Position numbers and translations under genes: made by a program | The notes under the pieces: model-generated | Told to the model about the DNA's origin: nothing | The model's database searches: none | Seen by the model: the letters and a program-made list of their open reading frames with translations, nothing else | Part shown: piece by piece, positions 1 through 6,151 of the stretch | Position numbering within the stretch: the stretch's first letter is position 1 | How the letters are laid out: each line of letters begins with the position of its first letter | DNA from: Clostridia bacterium | GTDB lineage: Bacteria > Bacillota_A > Clostridia > Oscillospirales > CAG-272 | Assembly: GCA_017959485.1 (NCBI GenBank) | Contig: JAGDAM010000060.1 | Span: 1 to 6,151 of the forward strand | DNA length: 6,151 nt | Direction of reading: 5' to 3'

Positions 1-423
1 ATTCGTTTTCTCAAGTTATTTTCCGGGAAAAGCGGCGGGCGTTATCTGAGCAGGAAAGAGAGCGTGCGAATCGAAACCCGGCACTACGTTGACACGGTTA
101 CATTCCGCGTTTCTCCCCGCGCGCCGCGCGCCGTCACGCGATATTCGTCGTTTCTGAAAAGATTGAAATCCTGCCGGACGGATCACGACCGGTACTGTTT
201 CGCCTATCGCGTGCTTGTAGAACGTCTGTGCGCGTCGGACGTCGGAGTCGGACGGACGCTGACGCCGCTTGAAATGGTGAGTATTGTAAAAAGCCGAACA
301 GACATTGAGGATTTTGACAGTCTCACAAATCTTTTTACAGCCGAACTGTACGGCGAAAAGGAAAAAGCGTCGCCCGACGACGTGTCAAGAATCAGCGAAA
401 TGCTTAGAAATTATCTTGAGTGA
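1..423 (+). CDS. C-terminal part of a probable DUF4129-containing (TgpA/transglutaminase-like) membrane protein, 5' end outside window
   Basis: The reading frame is open from base 1 to a TGA at 421-423, so this is the last 140 codons of a gene that begins upstream. An internal GTG at 64 gives a shorter possible start, but the open frame before it makes that unlikely. The visible protein begins with a basic stretch (IRFLKLFSGKSGGRYLSRK), as expected just after a membrane span. It then carries a helical domain with a YRVLVERL segment, a TPLE segment and a LFTAELYGE segment. This order (Y-x-x-L helix, then T-P-x-E, then a hydrophobic helix ending in Y-G) is what I know from DUF4129, the cytoplasmic tail of TgpA-type membrane transglutaminases. 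The transglutaminase core and membrane spans would lie upstream and cannot be seen. The gene converges on the minus-strand operon. The domain call is moderate; the full-length function is inferred. Confidence 0.6.
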   Translation: MRFLKLFSGKSGGRYLSRKESVRIETRHYVDTVTFRVSPRAPRAVTRYSSFLKRLKSCRTDHDRYCFAYRVLVERLCASDVGVGRTLTPLEMVSIVKSRTDIEDFDSLTNLFTAELYGEKEKASPDDVSRISEMLRNYLE

Positions 424-659
424 TCAACAGAAATACTTGTTACAGATTATGGTCATCTTTTCTAAGAGTTATGCGAATAGGATTAATTGGAAGAAACTCA
501 ATTGAGTTTGCAGAGCGCCTGTTACAAATATGGAATAAGAATGACACGGCAGTTTTGATAGACTGCGATGCTCCGCCTTTGGTGACCAAGCAATTATTGA
601 AAGAAGCCAATGCTAATCGTTGCTTTATAGACAGTTGTATTTGGAAGGTAAACGTGTAA
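420..659 (+). pseudogene. Decayed N-terminal fragment of an AMP-dependent acyl-CoA synthetase/ligase
   Basis: From the ATG at 471 the frame encodes 62 residues starting MRIGLIGRNSIEF, followed by a segment with LLQIWNK, VLIDCDAPP and LLKEAN. This resembles the N-terminal subdomain of AMP-forming acyl/aryl-CoA ligases: 'v-a-i-i-g-x-N-s-x-e-f', then 'l-A-i-w-x-a-g', then 'v-x-l-D-x-x-x-P-x-x-x-x-x-L-x-x-a'. The frame stops with TAA at 657-659, before the phosphate-binding TSGTTG loop, adenylate site and C-terminal domain, so the product cannot be a working ligase (family length is roughly 450-600 residues). The usual 30-50 residues before this motif are also missing. In another frame, 424-462 reads STEILVTDYGHLF, then a stop, then ELCE, which could be that missing N-terminus broken by a frameshift or deletion. 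Hand-counted GC is about 37%, far below the neighbours, suggesting foreign origin. Family match is moderately sure; pseudogene status follows from the truncation. Confidence 0.55.
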
Positions 660-778
660 TAGTTTTTGGGACATCACCAATATGCTTTTTCGAAATTGTT
701 TCCGACCTGTAACGCAAAAAAACGGCTCTGCTAAAAGACCGGTTTGCCTTTTAGCAGAGCCACAATTATTTCACCTGG
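660..778. other. Intergenic region between convergent units
   Basis: No supported gene lies here. The stretch contains the minus-strand terminator hairpin at 716-761. A short open run in a + strand frame different from the ligase remnant (644-712) reads EGKRVIVFGTSPICFFEIV and ends in TAA at 710-712. It has a protein-like composition but no start codon and no firm family match, so it may be more debris of a decayed gene or chance. Confidence 0.5.
716..761 (-). terminator. Rho-independent terminator of the SPFH/P-type ATPase operon
   Basis: The arms at 724-737 (ggctctgctaaaag) and 748-761 (cttttagcagagcc) are perfect 14-bp inverted repeats around a 10-nt loop. On the minus strand the stem is followed, after one G, by seven T residues (the A-run at 716-722 on +). 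It lies 17 nt past the stop codon of the P-type ATPase gene. On the + strand the stem is followed by cacaattatt, without a T-run, so it should work mainly for the minus-strand operon. A rightward transcript of the ligase remnant would still run into the hairpin. Confidence 0.92.
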
Positions 779-2686
779 TCAGGAGTTTTTTTCTTTCCCT
801 ATGATCCTCGAGCTGTTGATCAGCACCGAGAATGCGCCGATGTTGTGCAGAAATGCGCCGAGCAGCGGGCTGATCACGCCGAAGGCGGACAGGGCTATCA
901 TAACCGCGCTGACAGAGAAGGAGAGCGCGAGATTCTGGTAGATGATCCTGCGCGTTTTAGACGCGAGCCGGAGGGTAAAGGGGATTAAGGAGAGGTTGTT
1001 GTTCATCAGCGCGATGTCCGCCGACTGGATGGCAAGATCCGAGCCCATGGCTCCCATCGCGATTCCCACGTCGGCCTCGCGAAGCGCGAGCGAGTCGTTG
1101 ATTCCGTCTCCGACCGCAATGACGCATCCGTCCTCCTTCAGCTTCCGGAGCTTCTCCAGCTTGTCTTCGGGAAGCAGGCCCCAGTATACCTCGCCGACCC
1201 CGGTCGCCTCTCTGACGCGCTCCGCGGGGGCTTCACGGTCGCCGGTGAGCATAACCGTGCGCCGGATGCCAAGCCCGAGCAGTTCGGAAACCGCTTCAGC
1301 CGCGCCTTCGCGCGGCCGGTCGGAAAAGACGCAGACGCCGAGCAGACGTTTGCCGGACGCCACAGCGCTGACCGATCCGACGGCGGCTTTTTTAATTTCC
1401 TCGGGTATGCTGATCCCGGTCTCGGCTTCAATCCATTCGCTTCTTCCGAATCTTACGGTCTCGCCGTCCGGCCCCTTTGCGGAAATACCGCGACCGGGAG
1501 ACTCGGATATCTCGCAGGGGAAGGGAGCGATTTCTCCCGAAGCCGTGACAAATTCGACCACCGCCTTGGATACCGGGTGGGAGGAGGAGAGCGAGAGCGA
1601 AAGAGCCGCGCGGAGCAGTTCGCTTTCTTCGACTCCTTCCGCGGGAAGAATCCCGGTCAGCGACATCTCACCGACCGTCAGGGTTCCGGTCTTGTCGAAC
1701 ACCACCGTGTCGCCGTCGGATATGTCTTCTATGAATTTCGAGTTTTTGATCAGAATTCCCCGCCCGGTCGCCGCCGAGAGCGCCGCGACCATCGGAGCCG
1801 AAACGACGAGCATCTGCCCGCAGGGACAGGATACGACAAGGACTGCGATGGCCCGCGAGAAGTCGCGGCTGATAAGCGCCATCGCCGCGGCGATCGCGAG
1901 AACGAGCGGGATGTAGTACGCCATAAAGCGGTCTACGAGGCGCGACTCGGGTATCGACATGTTTTCGGATTTTTCGAGCAGGTCGATAACGTTTGAAAAA
2001 GAGGTGTCCCGGTATTCCTTTGAGACTCTGACGGTAAGACTGCCGTCAAGATTAACCGTTCCCGCGTAGACGGAAGATCCCTCGGAGACGGCGGCGGGCT
2101 CGGGTTCGCCGGTGAGCGATTTCTGGTCGATATTTGACGATCCCGAGATCACGGTTCCGTCGATGGGAATTCCCGCTCCGGGTCTGACAAGGATGACGTC
2201 TCCGATTCGAAGATCGGTTGCCGGGACTTCGGTCTCGGAGCCGGTACCGTCTTCACTGATGAGCGTTGCCCTGTCCTGGCGCATTTTTTTCAGCGCCTCA
2301 ATCGCCTCTCTGCCTCCCATAATGCTTCTTTCCTCGAGTATATGCGACACGTTGAGGATCACCGGGATCAGAATCGACAGCTTGAACTGTCCGGTGAAGA
2401 AGCAGGCGCTGACGGCTATCGCCACGAGAATCTCCATGGCGTTGGTAAGATTGCGTGTGAAAATGCCCGCAAGCGCGCTGATCAGTATCGGGACCGCGCC
2501 GAAGAGGAATCCGACTGTGTATAAAAGATTGGCAATTTGCGCGTTTTTCAGAAGATATTCGCAGATAAGTCCGGCTCCGAGCATCGAGAGGCCTGCGACG
2601 CCGGTTACGATATCCGTCGCGAGGCGACGCTTGTTGCGTGATGAAAGATTGTCCCGGGCAAGCCGCTCGAGGGTGTTTTTCGCCAT
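779..2686 (-). CDS. Heavy-metal P1B-type P-type ATPase, lacking an N-terminal metal-binding domain
   Basis: ATP-driven metal transporter of the inner membrane, 635 residues from the ATG at 2686. Visible in order: two hydrophobic hairpins (about 26-76 and 83-120); actuator domain with SLTGEPEP (190-197), the dephosphorylation motif; spans near 254-272 and 279-302, the latter with CPC at 287-289; DKTGTLT with phosphorylated Asp331; HP dipeptide (370-371) typical of P1B ATPases; MLTGDR (480-485); GDGINDS (526-532); two final spans ending in LHNIGAFSVLINSSR. This is a complete catalytic set with eight predicted spans. There is no HMA or His-rich domain before the first span, only about 25 basic residues. 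The CPC is followed by GQ instead of the usual AL, and the last span has HNIGA where zinc/cadmium pumps have an Asp and P1B-4 pumps HEGxT, so the metal is not assignable. An alternative TTG start at 2704 has GGGGGA 7 nt upstream; the ATG has only a weak GGA 13 nt away. Last gene of the operon, 19 nt after the HflK-like gene. Confidence 0.93.
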   Translation of the reverse strand: MAKNTLERLARDNLSSRNKRRLATDIVTGVAGLSMLGAGLICEYLLKNAQIANLLYTVGFLFGAVPILISALAGIFTRNLTNAMEILVAIAVSACFFTGQFKLSILIPVILNVSHILEERSIMGGREAIEALKKMRQDRATLISEDGTGSETEVPATDLRIGDVILVRPGAGIPIDGTVISGSSNIDQKSLTGEPEPAAVSEGSSVYAGTVNLDGSLTVRVSKEYRDTSFSNVIDLLEKSENMSIPESRLVDRFMAYYIPLVLAIAAAMALISRDFSRAIAVLVVSCPCGQMLVVSAPMVAALSAATGRGILIKNSKFIEDISDGDTVVFDKTGTLTVGEMSLTGILPAEGVEESELLRAALSLSLSSSHPVSKAVVEFVTASGEIAPFPCEISESPGRGISAKGPDGETVRFGRSEWIEAETGISIPEEIKKAAVGSVSAVASGKRLLGVCVFSDRPREGAAEAVSELLGLGIRRTVMLTGDREAPAERVREATGVGEVYWGLLPEDKLEKLRKLKEDGCVIAVGDGINDSLALREADVGIAMGAMGSDLAIQSADIALMNNNLSLIPFTLRLASKTRRIIYQNLALSFSVSAVMIALSAFGVISPLLGAFLHNIGAFSVLINSSRIIGKEKNS

Positions 2687-2705
2687 ATTGTCTATGTTTT
2701 CCAAA

Positions 2706-3656
2706 TCAGTTTCCCCCGATGACGATCTTGCTGCCGCCTCCGTCGACAAAACGGATACTGCCGATCTTTGAAATAATCTCTCCGATTTTCTGATTGTAAA
2801 GCCGGATCCTGACCGATTCGCTTCCTCTCGAATACTCTTCGAGAACGCCGCGGAATTCGGCAAGATAGCTGTTTGCCTCCGCAACCTTCGTCGTTCTGTA
2901 GGCGTCGGCGGAGGATATCATAGACTGGGCCTCCGCCTCAGCGGCGGGGATGACCGTTTCGCGGTACTGCGCCGCCTGTTCCTTCAGCGTTTCGGCGTAA
3001 ACTTTCGCCGAGTTGACCGAGTCGTAGACGTCCTTCACTTCCTGGGGCATGGTCACGCTCGTCAGTTCGACCGACACGAGCGAGAGCCCGGTATTCATAT
3101 CCGAAAGGATCGCTCCGGCTCCCTTTTTGACGTTTTCCGCGAACTCGAGCTTGCCTGTCGTCAGAAGAGCGTCGGAACTCATTCCGGCGGCGACGTTTAC
3201 CATCTGCCCGCTGACCGTCGCGCTGATCAGCGACTTTTCGTCCCCGACGTTGCGCGAGTAGGATACCGGGTCGGACACGACGTACTGTACGACCGCGGAG
3301 ATCAGTATTACGTTCCTGTCCCCCGAGATCACGTAACCGTTGCGCGTGTATCCCGACATCTGACCGGCTGTGTAATGAGTCGTGACCTCGAGCACCCGCA
3401 CGCTGGAGGTCGGTATTATTACCACCTCGTCGATTATATAGGGAAACGCGAAGAGAAGTCCGGGCTCGTGTACCTGCTCTTCATAGGTGCTGCCGGCGAG
3501 CTTTCCGAAGCGGTAGATCAGTGCGACCTCTCCGCTTTTGACTATCCGGAGGCCCGAAAGCAGTATGAAGAGCGTGACCGCGGCCACAAGCACGGCAAAG
3601 GTCCGCGTGAGCGAGGTCAGTATTTCTCCGAATACGTTTTTTTCTTTCTTTTTCAT
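2706..3656 (-). CDS. SPFH/band 7 protein, HflK-like
   Basis: Membrane-anchored scaffold protein of 316 residues. A basic N-terminus (MKKKEK) precedes one membrane span at about 17-36, then the band 7 domain starts with SGEVALIYRFGKL (41-53) and EPGLLFAFPY (64-73). HflK-like landmarks follow: VVQYVVSDPVSY (122-133), MPQEVKDVYDSVNSAK (203-218), an Ala/Glu-rich helical stretch with AEAEAQ and ADAYR (about 215-275), and LEEYSRGSESVRIRLY (272-287), which parallels the L-x-E-Y-x-x-x-x-x-x-x-x-R-L-Y segment of HflK. In Escherichia coli, HflK pairs with HflC in a large cage around the FtsH protease; no ftsH is in this window. The tail ends IVIGGN. The ATG lies 6 nt after the stop of the HflC-like gene, with only a weak GAAAG as ribosome site, so translation is probably coupled. 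I leave the symbol blank because three SPFH paralogues sit together and orthology to hflK is not proven. Confidence 0.88.
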   Translation of the reverse strand: MKKKEKNVFGEILTSLTRTFAVLVAAVTLFILLSGLRIVKSGEVALIYRFGKLAGSTYEEQVHEPGLLFAFPYIIDEVVIIPTSSVRVLEVTTHYTAGQMSGYTRNGYVISGDRNVILISAVVQYVVSDPVSYSRNVGDEKSLISATVSGQMVNVAAGMSSDALLTTGKLEFAENVKKGAGAILSDMNTGLSLVSVELTSVTMPQEVKDVYDSVNSAKVYAETLKEQAAQYRETVIPAAEAEAQSMISSADAYRTTKVAEANSYLAEFRGVLEEYSRGSESVRIRLYNQKIGEIISKIGSIRFVDGGGSKIVIGGN

Positions 3657-3662
3657 TGGCTT

Positions 3663-4748
3663 TCAACTGCCGGAAGAGGTTTCGGATCCGGATGCGGCGA
3701 TAAGGGCGATCAGCGCCTCCGAGAGGGCGGTGCGCTCTTCGTCGGTAAGCGAGGCGAGTATGTACTGAAGGTCGCTCCTTACCGTGTTGTCTTCCGCGTC
3801 GCCGTCGTTCGAGAGCATGGATGAATATCCTTTCAGGACGCTGAAGGGATAGGTGTCGGTGTCGACTATCAGGACGGTGCCCGATCCGACCGACGCCGAA
3901 ACGGTGTCGAGCTCGCGCAGGAAGCGGTAGAGTTCGAGATTCGCCTCTTCTGCGGCGGCGTAGACTGCCGCGACCTCTTTTTCCGCCTCGGCGCGGATTT
4001 CGGCGGCTCTCGTCGTTCCGTCGGCACGTATTCCCGCGGCGTCGGCGTCGGCCTGCGACTTGATCTTTTCGGCGTCGCGCGTCGCGTTGGCGATTATGGT
4101 GTCTATATCCTTCTGACGCTCCGCCTTCATCTGTGCGAAGACGCTTTCAAGGTTTATGTTCGGAAGCGAAAGCCGGAGTATTCCGAATTCGCTGACCGAG
4201 ACGCCGAAACCCGTACGGCACTTGTCGGCGACCGTCTTTTCGATTACGTCCTGAATCTCGGAGATTTTTATCTGTTCGCTCTCAAGCGATACGAGGTTGG
4301 CCAGGTCGTAGGTGCCCATCACGCTGTTGGCGGCGCTGAAGATCTGGTCCTGGATATAGGAGTCGACGTTTCCCGAACTGCCTACCGAATTGTGGAAGAG
4401 GGTCGGGTCCTCGATCTTCCAGACGACGTACGACTTGATTATTACGTTGCGCTTGTCGCGCGTGGTGGTCTCGAGATAATTTGATTCGATGTATCGCAGT
4501 CTCGCGTCGTAGGTGATGACGCTTTCAAAGGGCCAGGGAAGCCGCAGATTCAGACCTGCCTCGGTAATCTCGCGCCTCGGCGCTCCGAAGCGGAGAAGCA
4601 GGGCGCATTCTCCTTCGCGGACTCTGAAGGTGAATCCGAACCAGAAGAGAAGCAGTATTACGGCGGAAGCTATGAATATGCGCAGGACGCGTCCTCCGAC
4701 GGATGCGGACCGGGATTTCTTTTCGGCTGAGATTTGCTGTTCACTCAT
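3663..4748 (-). CDS. SPFH/band 7 protein, HflC-like, with C-terminal extension
   Basis: Membrane-anchored SPFH protein of 361 residues. One span at about 24-41 is followed by the band 7 domain: VREGECALLLRFGAP (43-57), AGLNLRLPWPFE (64-75), and the HflC-type TTTRDKRNVII (94-104) and VVWKIEDP (108-115). Then come LPNINLESVFAQMKAERQKD (195-214), comparable to the LP-x-x-V-x-x-R-M-x-A-E-R segment of HflC, a long Ala/Glu/Arg-rich helix rich in ADADAAG and AEIRAEAEKE (to about 268), and ELYRFLRELDTV (272-283), matching the FYxFxRSLxAY region. HflC normally ends soon after the next strand (here VLIVDTDTYPFSVLK, 292-306). This protein runs on for about 50 residues with an acidic linker (SNDGDAEDN) and a probable amphipathic helix (TDEERTALSEALIALIAA). 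It is preceded by the best ribosome site of the operon and starts 21 nt after the upstream SPFH gene. The HflK-like gene follows at once, so the two probably assemble together, as HflK and HflC do. Confidence 0.88.
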   Translation of the reverse strand: MSEQQISAEKKSRSASVGGRVLRIFIASAVILLLFWFGFTFRVREGECALLLRFGAPRREITEAGLNLRLPWPFESVITYDARLRYIESNYLETTTRDKRNVIIKSYVVWKIEDPTLFHNSVGSSGNVDSYIQDQIFSAANSVMGTYDLANLVSLESEQIKISEIQDVIEKTVADKCRTGFGVSVSEFGILRLSLPNINLESVFAQMKAERQKDIDTIIANATRDAEKIKSQADADAAGIRADGTTRAAEIRAEAEKEVAAVYAAAEEANLELYRFLRELDTVSASVGSGTVLIVDTDTYPFSVLKGYSSMLSNDGDAEDNTVRSDLQYILASLTDEERTALSEALIALIAASGSETSSGS

Positions 4749-4755
4749 TGTCTTT

Positions 4756-4761
4756 ACCTCT
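4756..4761 (-). promoter_or_regulatory. Ribosome binding site of the HflC-like gene
   Basis: AGAGGT on the minus strand lies 7 nt before the ATG at 4748. It is the clearest Shine-Dalgarno in the operon and fixes that start. It falls in the 21-nt gap after the upstream gene's TGA. Confidence 0.75.
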
Positions 4762-4769
4762 TGTCTCGA

Positions 4770-6151
4770 TCAGTTGGTAAGCTGCGAAGGATTTCCGATC
4801 CAGATATCCTTCCGGTCCACGCCTTCTCCCAGAATTATCAGGCGGGAGTTCCCGTAAGCCGCGGTCAGAGCAGCGAGATATTTCTCATAACGGTAGGTTT
4901 CGCCGTAGGCGGAGTCTGCTTCGACTCCGGCCATGAATTCGGCGACTCCCGCCCGGGCCGCGGCGACCGACGACGACCGCTCCGCTTCGGAGGAGAGAAT
5001 TGCCGAATCGCGCGCCGTTTCGGCTTCGGCGACTGCGGTCGCAGCGTAGGCCTCGGCTTCAAGCCGAAGCTTTTCCGCCTTGATGTTCGCGCTGATCAGT
5101 TCCTGGTAGCTGGACGCGACGCTCATGGGAGGATGAATGCTCTCGAGCACGACCGACACGACCGTAAGCCCTATACCCGAGGTCCCTCCGGAACCGTCAG
5201 GGACCGAAGAAATCCGTTCGGAAAGCTCCCGTCCGAGCGAGTCGGCGAAGTCTCCGCGGTCGACCGCCATCAGCGTTTCGAGGTCGGAGCGGATCACCCT
5301 GTCGGTTATCAGATTGTAGGCCGCCGCCTCAAGCAGACGGCGCGGGTCGGACGACGCCGTAAGATATTCGTGCAGGTCTGATATGCGGTACTCGATCCTC
5401 AGGTTGACCGAGACCAGTTCGTTTCCTCCCCCGAGAAGCAGCTGAAACTCTTCGCCTCCGTGAGACTCGGTCCAGAGATTGTCGCCGTTGGCCGACGAGA
5501 CGTATCCAACCGTCAGACGGTTGAGTCCCGAGGTGTCGTATTTTTCCACCCGGTCGAACGGGAAGGGAAGCGTAACGTGCAGTCCGGGGCGGAGCGTACC
5601 GTCGAGCAGCCGTCCGCATCTGAACACCGCCGCCTCGTATCCTGAGTCGACAGTCGTCAGAGAGGTGGAAAGCCAGACGGTCAGCGCTATGAAAAGCACG
5701 GTGTAGGGAAGCAGCCGCCAGATGAACTTCATGCTCCAGAGACTGTGCATCGTGATTCCGGTGTTCTTCTCAAGATACCCGGTGATCCTGAAATCGCGCT
5801 TGCGCGAGAAGGGAAGCGGAATCGAAAGGTCGGGCTCCTCCGCAATCTCGCGCCTGACCGTTCTGACGGTAAGCGAAACCAGAATAAAGAAGGCGGAATA
5901 TCCGAAAACGGCTATCAGCGCGTAGCTCAGGTATTTCGTGAGATCGTAGAAGCCAAGCAGCTTCACGGCGGAGCAGACTGCCGTCAGCGCCGCGCAGAGG
6001 CGTCCCGCCGCGCTCAGAGAGGCGGAGGTCCGCAACACGGCGTCAAGCCGCGCGTCCTCTCCCGTGACCGCCGACAAAGTCAGCTTTTCGGCGATAAGCC
6101 ATCCGACGAAGAGGGCGGCAGAGGCCGCGGCGCCCGCCCAGGTAAGGCGGA
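4770..6151 (-). CDS. Multi-span SPFH/band 7 protein (HflK-like C-terminal half), 5' end outside window
   Basis: The frame is open from the right edge to TGA at 4772-4770, showing 459 residues. A TTG at 6077 could be read as a start, but the 24 codons before it carry no stop and encode a hydrophobic stretch (AGAAASAALFVGWLIAEKL), so the gene starts outside the window. In visible numbering, hydrophobic spans lie near 3-21, 51-70, 74-95 and 145-164, with a basic, Ser/Pro-containing loop between the third and fourth. The SPFH domain follows: VDSGYEAAVFRCGRLLDG (167-184), RPGLHVTLPFPFDRVEKYD (187-205), VNLRIEYRISDLHEYL (248-263) and SIHPPMSVASSYQELISANI (337-356). An Ala/Glu-rich helix (about 358-410) and YRYEKYLAALTAAYGNSRLIIL (419-440) complete the HflK-like order. 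HflK normally has one span; here at least three extra spans precede the band 7 domain. First visible gene of the operon; any promoter is outside the window. Confidence 0.85.
   Translation of the reverse strand, partial: RLTWAGAAASAALFVGWLIAEKLTLSAVTGEDARLDAVLRTSASLSAAGRLCAALTAVCSAVKLLGFYDLTKYLSYALIAVFGYSAFFILVSLTVRTVRREIAEEPDLSIPLPFSRKRDFRITGYLEKNTGITMHSLWSMKFIWRLLPYTVLFIALTVWLSTSLTTVDSGYEAAVFRCGRLLDGTLRPGLHVTLPFPFDRVEKYDTSGLNRLTVGYVSSANGDNLWTESHGGEEFQLLLGGGNELVSVNLRIEYRISDLHEYLTASSDPRRLLEAAAYNLITDRVIRSDLETLMAVDRGDFADSLGRELSERISSVPDGSGGTSGIGLTVVSVVLESIHPPMSVASSYQELISANIKAEKLRLEAEAYAATAVAEAETARDSAILSSEAERSSSVAAARAGVAEFMAGVEADSAYGETYRYEKYLAALTAAYGNSRLIILGEGVDRKDIWIGNPSQLTN

Noticed and set aside
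420..470. GTG at 420 overlapping the upstream TGA as a coupled start for the ligase-like ORF
   Set aside because: Homology begins only at the ATG at 471, and the 17 residues before it do not resemble the ligase family.
305..505. 66-codon + strand open frame across the end of the DUF4129 gene
   Set aside because: It lies out of frame in a better supported gene and has no recognisable similarity.
942..1916. 324-codon open frame on the + strand, antisense to the ATPase
   Set aside because: It is a Ser/Arg/Pro-rich shadow of the GC-rich ATPase gene, whose catalytic motifs are all in the opposite strand's frame. It shows no family features.
2112..2771. 219-codon + strand open frame opposite the ATPase start and the HflK-like gene end
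   Set aside because: Same shadow effect; it spans the junction of two clearly real minus-strand genes.
2687..2884. Extension of the ATPase to an upstream start at 2884 (701 residues)
   Set aside because: It would overlap the HflK-like gene by about 180 nt, and the extra residues are a Ser/Arg-rich shadow with no metal-binding motif.
2706..4748. A standard hflK-hflC pair regulating FtsH
   Set aside because: The order is HflC-like first, then HflK-like, opposite to the usual hflK-hflC order. A third SPFH gene and a metal ATPase are in the same operon, and no ftsH is visible. The symbols were therefore not assigned.
4734..5381. 215-codon + strand open frame opposite the multi-span SPFH gene
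   Set aside because: Arg/Gly-rich composition typical of an antisense shadow of a GC-rich gene, with no recognisable domain.

Overview
The window is bacterial and compact. Most of it is GC-rich (about 60-65% in the lines I counted by hand). It contains an AT-rich island of about 37% GC at 421-660. No gene identifies the phylum. The general look (DUF4129-type tail, fragment of a small-molecule AMP ligase, HflK/HflC-like genes) fits an anaerobic gut-type bacterium such as a clostridium-like Bacillota or a Lentisphaerota/PVC member, but this is only a guess.

Left edge (1-780): on the + strand is the 3' end of a gene cut by the window edge. Its visible 140 residues look like a cytoplasmic DUF4129 tail, as found at the C-terminus of TgpA-like membrane transglutaminases. 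Behind it lies an AT-rich stretch holding a decayed piece of an AMP-dependent acyl-CoA synthetase/ligase. Then comes a strong hairpin terminator whose U-tract serves the minus strand.

Main body (779-6151, all on the minus strand, read from the right edge to the left): four tightly packed genes that look like one operon. In transcription order they are a multi-membrane-span SPFH/band 7 protein (5' end beyond the window), an HflC-like SPFH protein, an HflK-like SPFH protein, and a heavy-metal (P1B-type) P-type ATPase without an N-terminal metal-binding domain. Gaps are 21, 6 and 19 nt (or a few nt if the ATPase starts at TTG). The operon ends at the terminator at 716-761.

How they may work together: SPFH proteins form large ring or cage assemblies on membranes; HflK and HflC do this around the FtsH protease. 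Three different SPFH paralogues followed by an ion-pumping ATPase, with no ftsH in view, suggest a membrane microdomain or cage that houses or controls the pump. This is an inference from gene order. It is the most interesting feature of the window. The ATPase also has an unusual transmembrane metal-site signature (CPCGQ in the sixth span, HNIGA in the eighth), so its substrate cannot be assigned from standard subgroup motifs.
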